Part shown: positions 1 to 6,376 of the stretch, piece after piece
Layout: every line of letters starts with the position of its first letter
How positions within the stretch are numbered: position 1 is the stretch's first letter
DNA from: JALOOE01 sp964423545
GTDB taxonomy: Bacteria > Chloroflexota > Anaerolineae > CG2-30-64-16
Direction: 5' to 3'
Assembly: GCA_964423545.1 (NCBI GenBank)
Contig: CAYRFV010000252.1
Location: forward strand, 1 to 8,309
DNA length: 8,309 bases
The notes under the pieces: model-generated
Told to the model about the DNA's origin: nothing
Seen by the model: only the letters and a program-made list of their open reading frames with translations
Databases searched by the model: none
Made by a program: the position numbers and the translations under genes

Positions 1-543
1 GACGACGGCGAACAGATTGCTGTTGGACCCCTCGGTCAGATGACCCCCATGGTGCAAGAGCGCCTCGTGCACCCCCTGCTCTTGCGCCCGACGCCGCGCC
101 AGGTAGGTGACCAGTGTGTTGAGCGACTTGGCCTGCGGCAGGTAGCGCTCCCCCGGGAAGGTGATCGCCGCCACGCCATCAGCATAGCAGGTCGCCGGGA
201 AGACCGTTGCAGGCTGGGGCCAGATGAAGACTTCCACTTCATCTCGGTCACCGCCAACCACGAACAGGCGCAGCGTGCAGTCCCGGACTGCATTCGCGTC
301 CAACACCTCGGCGATCCAACGTCGAAACGTAGCGGCGTCAGCAGGCAAGGGCAGCCCGACAATCTCGGCGGAGTGCGCCAGGCGCTGCAGGTGTACCGCC
401 TGTGCGAACACGACGCCGTTCGCCACCTGCATCGATTCGTAGACGCCGTATGCGCCGTAGATGGCAGGATTGAAGATCGAAATGCTGGCCTGTGCCGGCA
501 GGACGAGCGCGCCGTTGCGCAGGACATAGGTGGGCAGACGCAT
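1..543 (-). CDS. Class IV PLP-dependent aminotransferase (branched-chain/D-amino acid type), 3' end cut by window edge
   Basis: The first 181 residues of a fold-type IV PLP enzyme, the family of branched-chain aminotransferase (IlvE), D-amino acid aminotransferase and aminodeoxychorismate lyase. Visible marks are the N-terminal Y-E-S-M-Q-V segment (about 35-40), the H51-L-Q-R54-L motif whose Arg usually contacts the PLP phosphate, K139 in Q-A-K-S-L-N-T as the Schiff-base lysine, and E171 in L-T-E-G-S-N-S-N-L-F, the glutamate facing the pyridine nitrogen. K-S-L-N plus T-E-G-S-x-S-N is closest to D-amino acid/branched-chain enzymes, but substrate cannot be assigned. The ATG at 543 is preceded by GGAG six bases upstream, and an in-frame TGA at 556-558 rules out a longer N-terminus. 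Another ATG four bases upstream is out of frame. Members usually run near 280-300 residues, so about 100 C-terminal residues lie beyond base 1. It follows the PfkB-like gene by 59 bases and is probably co-transcribed with it. Confidence 0.9.
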   Translation of the reverse strand, partial: MRLPTYVLRNGALVLPAQASISIFNPAIYGAYGVYESMQVANGVVFAQAVHLQRLAHSAEIVGLPLPADAATFRRWIAEVLDANAVRDCTLRLFVVGGDRDEVEVFIWPQPATVFPATCYADGVAAITFPGERYLPQAKSLNTLVTYLARRRAQEQGVHEALLHHGGHLTEGSNSNLFAVV

Positions 544-602
544 GCATGACTCCGGTCAGGAAACTCAAGGAAAACACCGCGTGGGTCCGAAGCGAGGCGA
601 TT

Positions 603-1523
603 CTACCTGGGCTGGGTGCGCATCAACTTCGCAATCTCGTCCAGGCTGGGCGGCGGACTCTCGCCGCATTTCCGGCGGCAATAGAGGCCGGCGGCGGCGC
701 AAGCGAACTTGACCTGGTGCTCCAATGTCCAATCCGGCTGAAGCCAGCCGTAGATGAAGCCGGCTTTGAACATATTGCCGGCGCCGCTGGTGTCGACCAC
801 ATCCACAATCCGATACGGCTCAACGCCGAAGGGCGAGCCGTCGGGCCGGACTACCAGGACCGGCCGCGGCCCGTCGGTGATAATGATCGCACCGGCGCCG
901 TGCTCCTGGAGCTCCAGTGCATGGTCGTACTCGAACACGCCGGGGAAGTTGGCCAGCAACCAGGCGCTGGAGATCACGATGGCATCACTAAGCCCTGCCA
1001 GCGGGTAGGCCGGTGAGATTGCGTCGGCAGAAACCACCGGCACTCCGAGCGCTCGCGCAACCCCGGCTGCGCGGTCGCGCTCCTTCCGGCCGTACGCATC
1101 CACGCTCAACAGCCGTGCGCGGCGCATCATCGCCTCAGTCAGCTCCACCTTCGGCGAGTCATCGTACCAATAGGCGATACGGCTGCGCTCGCCGTCCGGC
1201 GTGACGAGGATGCGCGAAAAGGGAGTCACGGCGTCGGGCCGGCACTGGATGTAGCGGGTGTCGATGGATTGACAGCGCGCCAGTTCGCGCTGGATGAATT
1301 GGCCTTTCCAATCGGTGCCGATGACATTGCCGACGAGCAGCACGCGCAGACCCCAGGTCGCCAGCGCAATCGCCACCTGCAGCGCCTCTCCGCCTACTTC
1401 GTTGTACTCCAGCGTCGCGACCGCATCGCGCCGGGGATTCGGCAGCCGATCCAGCCGCGTGATATTGTCCATGCTGATTGTGCCGTAACACAGCACGTCA
1501 TAGAGCTCATCGCCATCCGACAT
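603..1523 (-). CDS. PfkB/ribokinase-fold protein with degenerate kinase motifs
   Basis: A 306-residue protein with the layout of PfkB-family sugar/nucleoside kinases: substrate-side D19, a GG motif at 44-45, G-N-V-I-G-T-D at 65-71, T-D-G at 216-218 and the anion-hole signature D-T-S-G-A-G at 244-249. Family enzymes phosphorylate a hydroxyl of a sugar, nucleoside or related metabolite using ATP. Three conserved positions differ. The catalytic base, normally Asp after GAG, is Asn here (N250, codon AAT). The usual Asn after the GG motif is Gln (Q49). The NxxE metal-site motif is replaced by S-S-A-W around 185-188. The anion hole and overall fold look intact, so this is either a pseudokinase or a divergent enzyme. 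ATG 1523 is chosen because GGAGGA lies nine bases upstream; a TTG seven codons earlier is open in frame but overlaps that ribosome site. A class IV aminotransferase follows 59 bases downstream. The substrate is unknown. Confidence 0.88.
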   Translation of the reverse strand: MSDGDELYDVLCYGTISMDNITRLDRLPNPRRDAVATLEYNEVGGEALQVAIALATWGLRVLLVGNVIGTDWKGQFIQRELARCQSIDTRYIQCRPDAVTPFSRILVTPDGERSRIAYWYDDSPKVELTEAMMRRARLLSVDAYGRKERDRAAGVARALGVPVVSADAISPAYPLAGLSDAIVISSAWLLANFPGVFEYDHALELQEHGAGAIIITDGPRPVLVVRPDGSPFGVEPYRIVDVVDTSGAGNMFKAGFIYGWLQPDWTLEHQVKFACAAAGLYCRRKCGESPPPSLDEIAKLMRTQPR

Positions 1524-1532
1524 GCCTGCTTC

Positions 1533-1577
1533 TCCTCCACGCAACCCCGAAGGAGGATATCTGGGCGATCTCCTTCG
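1533..1577 (-). promoter_or_regulatory. Leader hairpin with competing anti-Shine-Dalgarno arm
   Basis: In the minus-strand transcript the leader of the PfkB-like gene has an 8-base perfect inverted repeat, CGAAGGAG (1577-1570) and CTCCTTCG (1555-1548), with a 14-base loop. The 3' arm region contains UCCUCC (1557-1552), which is also perfectly complementary to the gene's Shine-Dalgarno GGAGGA (1538-1533). The same anti-SD segment can therefore pair either with the upstream arm or with the ribosome site. That is the arrangement of a two-state RNA switch, although AG/CU-rich leaders can give this by chance. Function is inferred; only the complementarity is seen. Confidence 0.4.
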
Positions 1578-1586
1578 AGCGGAGGC

Positions 1587-1595
1587 ATTCTATCA
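1587..1595 (-). promoter_or_regulatory. Candidate extended -10 promoter for the PfkB-like/aminotransferase pair
   Basis: The minus strand reads TGATAGAAT, an extended -10 (TG-n plus TAGAAT, five of six matches to TATAAT), in the 112-base gap after the LysM gene. No good -35 lies 17 bases upstream (GTGCCT, three of six), which extended -10 promoters can tolerate. Transcription would begin near 1580, right at the 5' arm of the leader hairpin. Confidence 0.4.
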
Positions 1596-1635
1596 CAAAC
1601 TGCGCCATCAGGCACGCGCAAGGTCAGATGGGCGA

Positions 1636-2634
1636 TCATCGATAGTCGATCATGGCCGCGGGCACGTAGACCATCCCCGTCAACTGTGCCCGCGCGCCCT
1701 CCTCGCCGATGAGCAGAAATGCGTCGTCGCGCCCCTCCGGCCCCCAGCCCGTGCTGTAGATGACGTGTATCACGTCAGGACCCAGGATCACGCGATCTCC
1801 CAGCAGAGCACGAGCATCGACGCTGAAATCGACGCGCGGCGCGCCGGCATTCAGGCCACTCTCCACCAACCGCTGGATGGCCGCTACCTGCGGCATGGGC
1901 AGATCCGGGCTGCGTGCGCCCTGCACGACGAGCCGGAACGGATCGGCCATGAATGGCTCCAAAGCAGCGGCGTCTTTCGCGGCAGCGGCGACGACAAGCT
2001 GTGAGAGCAGCCGATCCAGCTCCAGCCCCTGCACCCGCACAACCACCGAATTGAGGTGCTCGACCGCGCCGTCGATCGAACTGATGCTCCAGATCTGGAC
2101 GCGGCCCGGCTGGCTGTTGAGAGGCGCGGTGAAGGTGAGGGGAATGGCGAACGCGCCGCGTGCCCTCTCGTCGATACTGGCAAAGCCATAGGCTCGGCCG
2201 ATCTCTCGTGCACTGCCGTCCAGCACGGCCGCTACAAGGCTGAGCGTTGTGGTCGGGGTCGAACCGATCACCAGGCCAGTCACGGTGAATGGACTGGTGA
2301 CGGTCATAGCCTGTCTGGGGCCGAGAATCACCAACGCCTCACACGCACAGGGGTCCGTCGCTAGCGCCTGGACTGCCGGCCGCGTTCCCACCGTGCCGCT
2401 GACAGGGATCACCAAACGCTGGCCCGCATAGATCAAGTTGGGCGCGGCCAGACGGTTCGCAGCAACAATCTCTCGCACGCTGACGCCGTAACGCAGCGCC
2501 AGTTTCGCGATCGAATCGCCGGGCTGAACGACATGAATGACGGTGTCCTGCGCCACCGCCGCAGCCGCCAACAGGACGCACAGCAACACCGCGCAGACGC
2601 TCGCCGACAGCCAAAGGCGCACCGTTCGCTTCAT
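1636..2634 (-). CDS. Secreted LysM protein with Gmad2-like domain
   Basis: A 332-residue exported protein. Residues 1-29 are a signal peptide: K2 and R3, a long Leu/Ala/Val core, and an A-V-A-Q cleavage-like end. A single LysM peptidoglycan-binding module spans about 32-78 (H-V-V-Q-P-G-D-S-I ... L-R-Y-G-V-S ... N-R-L ... I-Y-A-G-Q-R-L-V-I-P). A linker with C96 and C98 leads to an Ig-like segment at about 101-202 (V-T-S-P-F-T-V-T-G ... F-T-A-P ... V-V-V-R-V) that resembles the Gmad2 domain of spore-germination and wall-associated proteins. The final 130 residues, beginning at a helix near 205, match nothing I recognise and carry no obvious catalytic motif. The likely role is anchoring or sensing at the cell wall. 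ATG 2634 has GGAGG five bases upstream. Its ATG would overlap the phosphotransferase stop as ATGA if that gene's frame is kept across the N gap; an alternative upstream extension through the gap lacks a signal peptide and is not used. Confidence 0.85.
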   Translation of the reverse strand: MKRTVRLWLSASVCAVLLCVLLAAAAVAQDTVIHVVQPGDSIAKLALRYGVSVREIVAANRLAAPNLIYAGQRLVIPVSGTVGTRPAVQALATDPCACEALVILGPRQAMTVTSPFTVTGLVIGSTPTTTLSLVAAVLDGSAREIGRAYGFASIDERARGAFAIPLTFTAPLNSQPGRVQIWSISSIDGAVEHLNSVVVRVQGLELDRLLSQLVVAAAAKDAAALEPFMADPFRLVVQGARSPDLPMPQVAAIQRLVESGLNAGAPRVDFSVDARALLGDRVILGPDVIHVIYSTGWGPEGRDDAFLLIGEEGARAQLTGMVYVPAAMIDYR

Positions 2635-3809
2635 CTTCCCCTCCCGTCGCGAGGCACGAACGCGTCGCCCGCCTCTGCGGGCGACCATCTCAAGGCGCGC
2701 ATGCGTTCCCGCCATGCGCCGNNNNNNNNNNCCGCCCAAAGCTCGGCGCACTTCAGATCGTCGCACGCCGTCAAGGACCTTTGGAGCATGGTCAGCCAGA
2801 CCGGAATCCATCGTTCGTTCACGCCGCCGCGACAGTACTCCGTTGCAACAAGAACCCCCATCGCAGCCGAGAGGCGGTAGTCATCCAGAAGCCGCTGCCA
2901 GGGATAGCCGGTCACACCTCTCGCTGCCAGATGGTCGTGATAGCGCCTGAGCACCGGCTCCTCCAGGCGCCTTCGGGTGTCGATGTCCCAGTCCAGCACC
3001 ATGGCGTAGGCAAGGTCATAGACGCCGAGCCAGGTGGTGAGGCTCCAATCGAAAGGCTGCCGGTCGATGAGATAGATCGGTCGATCCCCGCTGCGCGGCG
3101 TCAGAATGTTGTGTTGCCCGGCATCGCCGTGAATGATCGTGAAACCGTTATCATTACGCGTGCGCAGGAGAAGCGCCGGCAGCAGTCTCTCGACCAGCGC
3201 GGCCATCAGCTCTGGCCAGTGCGGCTCCAGAGCAGCGGAGAAACGGCCGAGGATGTGCCCGACGCCCGGTTCAGCCACGCGGACAAAGCGATCGATATGG
3301 TCAGCGCTGTGGATCGATGCATCTGCCTCTGCGAGCCGCAGCGCACCCCACCATCGGGCATGCATCGCCGCCAGACCCTCAGCCAGCGCCAACCCGTACG
3401 CCAGCGTCGGGGTTCTCTCAGCTGCAGGGACATGGGTATCGGACAGGTCCTCCAACAGCACGTGATAGCGCCTTTGCGCCGCCGAAAACGCTGCATCGTA
3501 GCAGGAGACGATCGGAGCGCCCTCGACGCCAACATAGTCTCGCGTGTAGTAGTTCACTTCCGAGGGGCCAAACGACTCATCGCCGAGATCGGCGTTGACC
3601 ATCTTCAGAAACAGCCGTTGAGGCAGCGTTCCTCGCGATCCGGCTGCGTATCGCACCTCGAGACGGGCATGCGACGACCAGTTGCCCTGCCCGATCCTCA
3701 ACTCGACTGCTGACACCCCGCCAGTAGTCAGCGCGCCGCTGCGTGAAAGCACCGCGGTGAGCCACTCTGCAGTAGCCTGCTCCGGGCTGGCGATCACTTT
3801 ATCCGGCAT
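2631..3809 (-). CDS. APH/ecdysteroid-kinase-like small-molecule phosphotransferase, C-terminus crossing the assembly gap
   Basis: A phosphotransferase of the aminoglycoside phosphotransferase/choline kinase fold, closest in style to the CHK or ecdysteroid-kinase-like group, which phosphorylates hydroxyls of small molecules using ATP. The nucleotide loop region is G40-Q-G-N-W-S-S, with the ATP lysine at K69 (L-F-L-K-M-V). The Brenner catalytic loop is H227-G-D229-A-G-Q-H-N234 and the metal-binding Asp is D249 in Y-L-I-D-R-Q. The more usual sequence is I-D-F-Q or I-D-W-Q, so Arg at 250 is a local oddity. Certain coding runs from ATG 3809 to about 2733 (359 residues). Ten Ns follow, and the frame beyond them is not knowable. 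With ten bases kept, the reading ends at TGA 2631 in an ATGA overlap with the LysM start. One other frame stops at 2690, just before a strong hairpin. AGAGG lies four bases ahead of the start. Natural substrate unknown; antibiotic resistance should not be assumed. Confidence 0.8.
   Translation of the reverse strand: MPDKVIASPEQATAEWLTAVLSRSGALTTGGVSAVELRIGQGNWSSHARLEVRYAAGSRGTLPQRLFLKMVNADLGDESFGPSEVNYYTRDYVGVEGAPIVSCYDAAFSAAQRRYHVLLEDLSDTHVPAAERTPTLAYGLALAEGLAAMHARWWGALRLAEADASIHSADHIDRFVRVAEPGVGHILGRFSAALEPHWPELMAALVERLLPALLLRTRNDNGFTIIHGDAGQHNILTPRSGDRPIYLIDRQPFDWSLTTWLGVYDLAYAMVLDWDIDTRRRLEEPVLRRYHDHLAARGVTGYPWQRLLDDYRLSAAMGVLVATEYCRGGVNERWIPVWLTMLQRSLTACDDLKCAELWAXXXXGAWRERMRALRWSPAEAGDAFVPRDGRGR
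2664..2685 (-). repeat. Perfect GC-rich hairpin between phosphotransferase and LysM genes
   Basis: GTCGCCCGC and GCGGGCGAC form a 9-base perfect inverted repeat around a 4-base loop, 29 bases upstream of the LysM ATG. There is no T-run after it in either direction, so it is not a classic intrinsic terminator. If the upstream gene really ends at the TGA at 2690-2692, the hairpin is intergenic and could stabilise or attenuate the mRNA. If the gene runs on to 2631, it is coding. Confidence 0.6.
2722..2731. other. Assembly gap (10 N)
   Basis: Ten consecutive undetermined bases interrupt the C-terminal end of the phosphotransferase gene. A fixed run of ten is often a scaffolding placeholder, so the true length, and hence the reading frame across it, is uncertain. 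Confidence 0.97.
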
Positions 3810-3924
3810 CGCCCCTCTTTCCCGTCGCCAGCTGTGCTGGACAAGTCCGGCGCTTCAGCGCTGCCAACGGGTCGACGTAAGTTGGCTGGTGGCTGTATCG
3901 TCTGCGTCATGCCGAGCAGTCCGG

Positions 3925-4815
3925 CTACCGACGGCGGCGCTCATAGACGAACACGTCGGCGGCGAGATTATTCCATGGGAGGAACCCAAGGCCTGACAGA
4001 ACCTCCAGCAGCGCGTTGCCGCCGTCGCCGGCAGGAGCCATCGCCTCCACGAGCGCGTCGCCGGCAAGGCTCAGGATGTGCCGCGCCAGCACTGCCATCG
4101 CATCGGGAGAGCCGTCGAGGAAGTTGAGGGCCAACGCCGGCGCCGCCTCACCGCGGCCCACGCACGCCAGCGCCTCCAGCCGACCCTCGCGCCGAATCCC
4201 CAGCAGATGCGTCATCTGCGCCAACGCCTGCCCAGAGGTGAGCGCATAGGGGTAGAAACGCCAGTTGCGGGGAAGGAAGCCGCTGGCACGCTCCAGGAAA
4301 GCGGAACGACTAATGTACTGCGCCGCCTCAGCCGGCGCGACCTGGACAGCGTCCGCAGCCCGCAGAGCCTGAGCGTGCTGTGCGGCTCCGGCAGGCGCCT
4401 CCAGCACGACGAAGCTCGCCGCACGCTCGAAATGATGGGACTCCACGATCCGCAGGGATGCCTGGTTGTCCAGGTACACCGAGAGCCCAACACGCATCGC
4501 GCCCCTGGCATGGGCCCATTCCAGCATGTGCTCGTGAAGCGCCCTGGCAATGCCCCGGTTGCGCCAGGCTGCGTCGATGCGCAGACCCTCGAACCAGGCA
4601 TATGCCGGCGACATCCACACGCAGTGTCCGAAGCCGACCAACAGATCGCCCGCCAGCACGCCGATCAAATCGGCATCGTCTGCCGCCAGCCACTCATCGA
4701 GGACCGACGGCACATAGTCCTGGCCGTCCCACACCCCGGCGCTGATCTCGAGAACGCGCGGCATGTCATCGGGCGTGACCCGGCGAAAGCTGATCGTCAG
4801 ACTATCGCCAGACAT
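3925..4815 (-). CDS. Two-domain GNAT N-acetyltransferase
   Basis: A 296-residue acetyltransferase. Residues 5-140 form a typical GNAT domain: a first strand with R-R-V-T-P-D-D, then the acetyl-CoA pyrophosphate loop R85-N-R-G-I-A90 after the strand ending G-L-R-I, and the later N118 in Y-L-D-N-Q-A-S-L-R-I-V-E-S-H-H-F. Family members move an acetyl group from acetyl-CoA to an amine, amino acid or peptide N-terminus. Residues 165-296 (W-R-F-Y-P-Y, then G-L-G-F-L-P-W near the end) look like a second, degenerate GNAT-like half without the R/Q-x-x-G-x-G/A loop, as in tandem GNATs and in NAT16/histidine-acetyltransferase-like proteins; that comparison is tentative. ATG 4815 lies inside the end of the nitrilase gene, giving a 14-base overlap. 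Upstream in-frame codons would only add a nonsense-like leader from the other gene, and the next Met (residue 18) would delete the first strand. No strong SD is visible, so translation is probably coupled to the nitrilase. Confidence 0.85.
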   Translation of the reverse strand: MSGDSLTISFRRVTPDDMPRVLEISAGVWDGQDYVPSVLDEWLAADDADLIGVLAGDLLVGFGHCVWMSPAYAWFEGLRIDAAWRNRGIARALHEHMLEWAHARGAMRVGLSVYLDNQASLRIVESHHFERAASFVVLEAPAGAAQHAQALRAADAVQVAPAEAAQYISRSAFLERASGFLPRNWRFYPYALTSGQALAQMTHLLGIRREGRLEALACVGRGEAAPALALNFLDGSPDAMAVLARHILSLAGDALVEAMAPAGDGGNALLEVLSGLGFLPWNNLAADVFVYERRRR

Positions 4816-5599
4816 ACATGTCCGCCCGGCGGTCGGTGAACAGATCGTTGCGTGCGCCGATGCGCTTATCGTCCGCCGCAGACGGATCGATCTCACAGAC
4901 CACCACAGCATCGCCGGCGATAGGGCCCTGAGCCAGGCGCCAGCCCTTCGTATCCAGCACCTGCGAGGCGCCCGTGAACGTCAGGCGTTTGCCGTTCAGT
5001 TCTTCCGTGCCGTACCGATTGGTGGTGACAGCGAACACTGCATTCTCCAGGCAGCGGGTGACCATCGCGGTCTGGCACCAGGGCAGCACCAGGTTGGCTG
5101 GATGGGCGATGATCTGCGCGCCGAGGAGCGCGAGCGAGCGCGCCGACTCAGGAAAGAACCAGTCGAAGCAGATCATCATGCCGATGCGGACCCCGCGATG
5201 CTCCAGCACGCGAAAGCCGGTGTCTCCGGGCAGGAAAGGGTCCTTCTCATCCTGAAACAGATGGGTCTTCCGGTACACCTGTCGCACGCCGGCCGCATCC
5301 ACCGCCGCCGCCGAGTTGTACAGCCCGGCCTGGCCGCGCTCCGCGAAGCCGGTCACGATCAGGCCGCCGGTCTGCTCCGCCGCCTGTTGGAGCGCGGCCA
5401 GGAAGAGCCCGGAGCCATCGCCAGGCTCGGCATACGGCTGGAGATCCGCGGTGGTCGCATACATGTAGCCGCTGTTCGCCAGCTCCGGCAGCACCAGCAG
5501 ATCGGCAGTCACCCCATCCAACAGCCGGGCGACGCGGGCCGCGTTCGCCGCCACGTCGCATCGCACCGGGTGGAACTGCACAAACCCGACAGTAAACAT
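4802..5599 (-). CDS. Nitrilase-superfamily carbon-nitrogen hydrolase (amidase)
   Basis: A 265-residue enzyme with the full catalytic set: E39 in L-P-E-L-A-N-S-G-Y, K111 in Y-R-K-T-H-L-F, the second glutamate E118 in Q-D-E-K-D, and the nucleophile C144 in M-I-C-F-D-W-F-F-P-E. Length and the N-R-Y-G-T-E ... F-T-G-A-S-Q-V-L-D-T-K-G segment (194-219) fit the amidase branches (N-carbamoylputrescine amidase, beta-ureidopropionase and omega-amidase-like) rather than true nitrilases. It should hydrolyse an amide or carbamoyl group on a small cytoplasmic metabolite, releasing ammonia and, for carbamoyl substrates, CO2. No signal peptide is present. ATG 5599 has GGAGGT seven bases upstream, which decides the start over an in-frame GTG ten codons earlier. 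It begins 43 bases after the metallophosphoesterase stop and its last codons overlap the GNAT start, so the two are likely one translational unit. Exact substrate unknown. Confidence 0.92.
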   Translation of the reverse strand: MFTVGFVQFHPVRCDVAANAARVARLLDGVTADLLVLPELANSGYMYATTADLQPYAEPGDGSGLFLAALQQAAEQTGGLIVTGFAERGQAGLYNSAAAVDAAGVRQVYRKTHLFQDEKDPFLPGDTGFRVLEHRGVRIGMMICFDWFFPESARSLALLGAQIIAHPANLVLPWCQTAMVTRCLENAVFAVTTNRYGTEELNGKRLTFTGASQVLDTKGWRLAQGPIAGDAVVVCEIDPSAADDKRIGARNDLFTDRRADMYVWR

Positions 5600-5642
5600 C
5601 GCACCCACCTCCACCCTTGCCGGCCACACACCCCTCGATGCG

Positions 5643-6293
5643 CTAACGCACCGAGACCCGCCGCCACGTCACTTGCCGCGCCTCATCGTCGTACAGCGCA
5701 TAGCACGCCCCCGCGCCGTCGTGCGGCTCTCCGACGCTGCCTACGCCGACCAGGTAGCGGCTGCCGTCTTGCTCGATGGCGAATTCCGTGCCATCGATGC
5801 GCTCCAGCGCGGCATCGGGCTGCCAGCGCCACGCCTCCTGGATGTGCGTGTGGCCATGGAAAAAGACGGCTGCGTCACTCGCCTCCAGCTCGGCAAGCGC
5901 AGCCCAGCGCGCCTCCTCCGAGCGGTAGAGCGAGGGAAACAGCGCCAGCCAGTGCAGATTGCGCTGCCGCAGATAATCCACCACACCGGTGATGGCGAGG
6001 CCCTCCGGCCAGATGGGGCTGGCATGCGCGGCCCACAGGCCGTCGGCGCGGCGCCAGGCCGGCCAGCGCGCAACCAGGCTGCGATACGGCTGATCCATCC
6101 CGCGCAGCCCCGATGCCTCCCAGTTGCCGAACACGCACGCCGCCTGCCGTTCGAGCAGCAGGTCGAGGGCGGCGCCGTGGCCGACATCGCCGAGGCAGAG
6201 ATACCGGCTGGCATTCCGTTCGGCGGCGTCGACCAGAACAAGGCGCAGCAGGTCGCCACGGCCATGGATATCCGAAACAATGGCCCAGATCAT
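5643..6293 (-). CDS. Calcineurin-like metallophosphoesterase (YfcE/MJ0936-type)
   Basis: A 216-residue two-metal phosphoesterase. Motifs in order are D8-I-H10-G, G35-D36-V-G-H, G56-N57-W-E, H90 (W-A-A-H-A), H146-G-H148-T-H and the family's late G185-S-V-G-E-P. These supply the usual metal ligands. In the third motif the common GNH[DE] is G-N-W-E; small YfcE-like members often vary at this His (E. coli YfcE has Cys), so loss of activity is not implied. Such enzymes cleave phosphodiesters or phosphomonoesters, often nucleotides. The start is ATG 6293. An ATG at 6300 overlaps it out of frame, and no strong SD is seen. It lies 83 bases after the radical SAM gene and 43 before the nitrilase, so it may be read from the SOS promoter, from a weak promoter of its own, or both. 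Substrate unknown. Confidence 0.9.
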   Translation of the reverse strand: MIWAIVSDIHGRGDLLRLVLVDAAERNASRYLCLGDVGHGAALDLLLERQAACVFGNWEASGLRGMDQPYRSLVARWPAWRRADGLWAAHASPIWPEGLAITGVVDYLRQRNLHWLALFPSLYRSEEARWAALAELEASDAAVFFHGHTHIQEAWRWQPDAALERIDGTEFAIEQDGSRYLVGVGSVGEPHDGAGACYALYDDEARQVTWRRVSVR

Positions 6294-6330
6294 GTCTCAT
6301 GTCAGGTGGCAGGTTGATCTTATGACCAAT

Positions 6331-6359
6331 AGGTTAACGGCTACCGGCAAACCTGTCAA
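6331..6359 (-). promoter_or_regulatory. Weak promoter candidate before metallophosphoesterase
   Basis: On the minus strand a perfect TTGACA (6359-6354) is followed after 17 bases by TAACCT (6336-6331), a poor -10 (three of six). It sits in the 83-base gap after the radical SAM gene. The spacer contains an imperfect palindrome (GGTT-n2-CGG-n3-CCG-n3-AACC on the plus strand) that could be an operator, but it is weak. Confidence 0.35.
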
Positions 6360-6376
6360 CCCTGAGCCTTGACCGC

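Noticed and set aside
406..421. A second possible LexA-like site, GAAC and GTTC arms.
   Set aside because: The arms are separated by eight bases instead of four, and the site is deep inside the aminotransferase coding sequence.
40..549. A 169-codon open reading frame on the plus strand over the left end.
   Set aside because: It lies opposite the aminotransferase, whose protein shows clear family motifs and a good ribosome site; the plus-strand translation resembles nothing.
1629..1652. Repeated CGATCAT and a small palindrome at the LysM stop codon as a terminator.
   Set aside because: The stem is only five base pairs with a three-base loop and no T-run.
1636..2811. An extended LysM protein reading upstream through the N gap.
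   Set aside because: The ATG at 2634 has a strong ribosome site and begins a proper signal peptide; the extension overlaps the phosphotransferase and would bury that peptide.
2631..3809. Antibiotic-resistance aminoglycoside phosphotransferase.
   Set aside because: The catalytic loop is shared by a large family; the overall sequence looks like the CHK/ecdysteroid-kinase-like group, and no resistance-gene context is present.
3810..3924. Possible promoter or terminator in the 115-base gap between the GNAT and phosphotransferase genes.
   Set aside because: Only short stems such as GCGCT-TC-AGCGC and GGAC-TT-GTCC, with two-base loops, and no paired -35/-10 were found.
5247..5627. Gly/Arg-rich and Ala-rich open frames overlapping the nitrilase and phosphoesterase genes.
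   Set aside because: They are low-complexity by-products of high GC content in alternative frames, without ribosome sites or family motifs.
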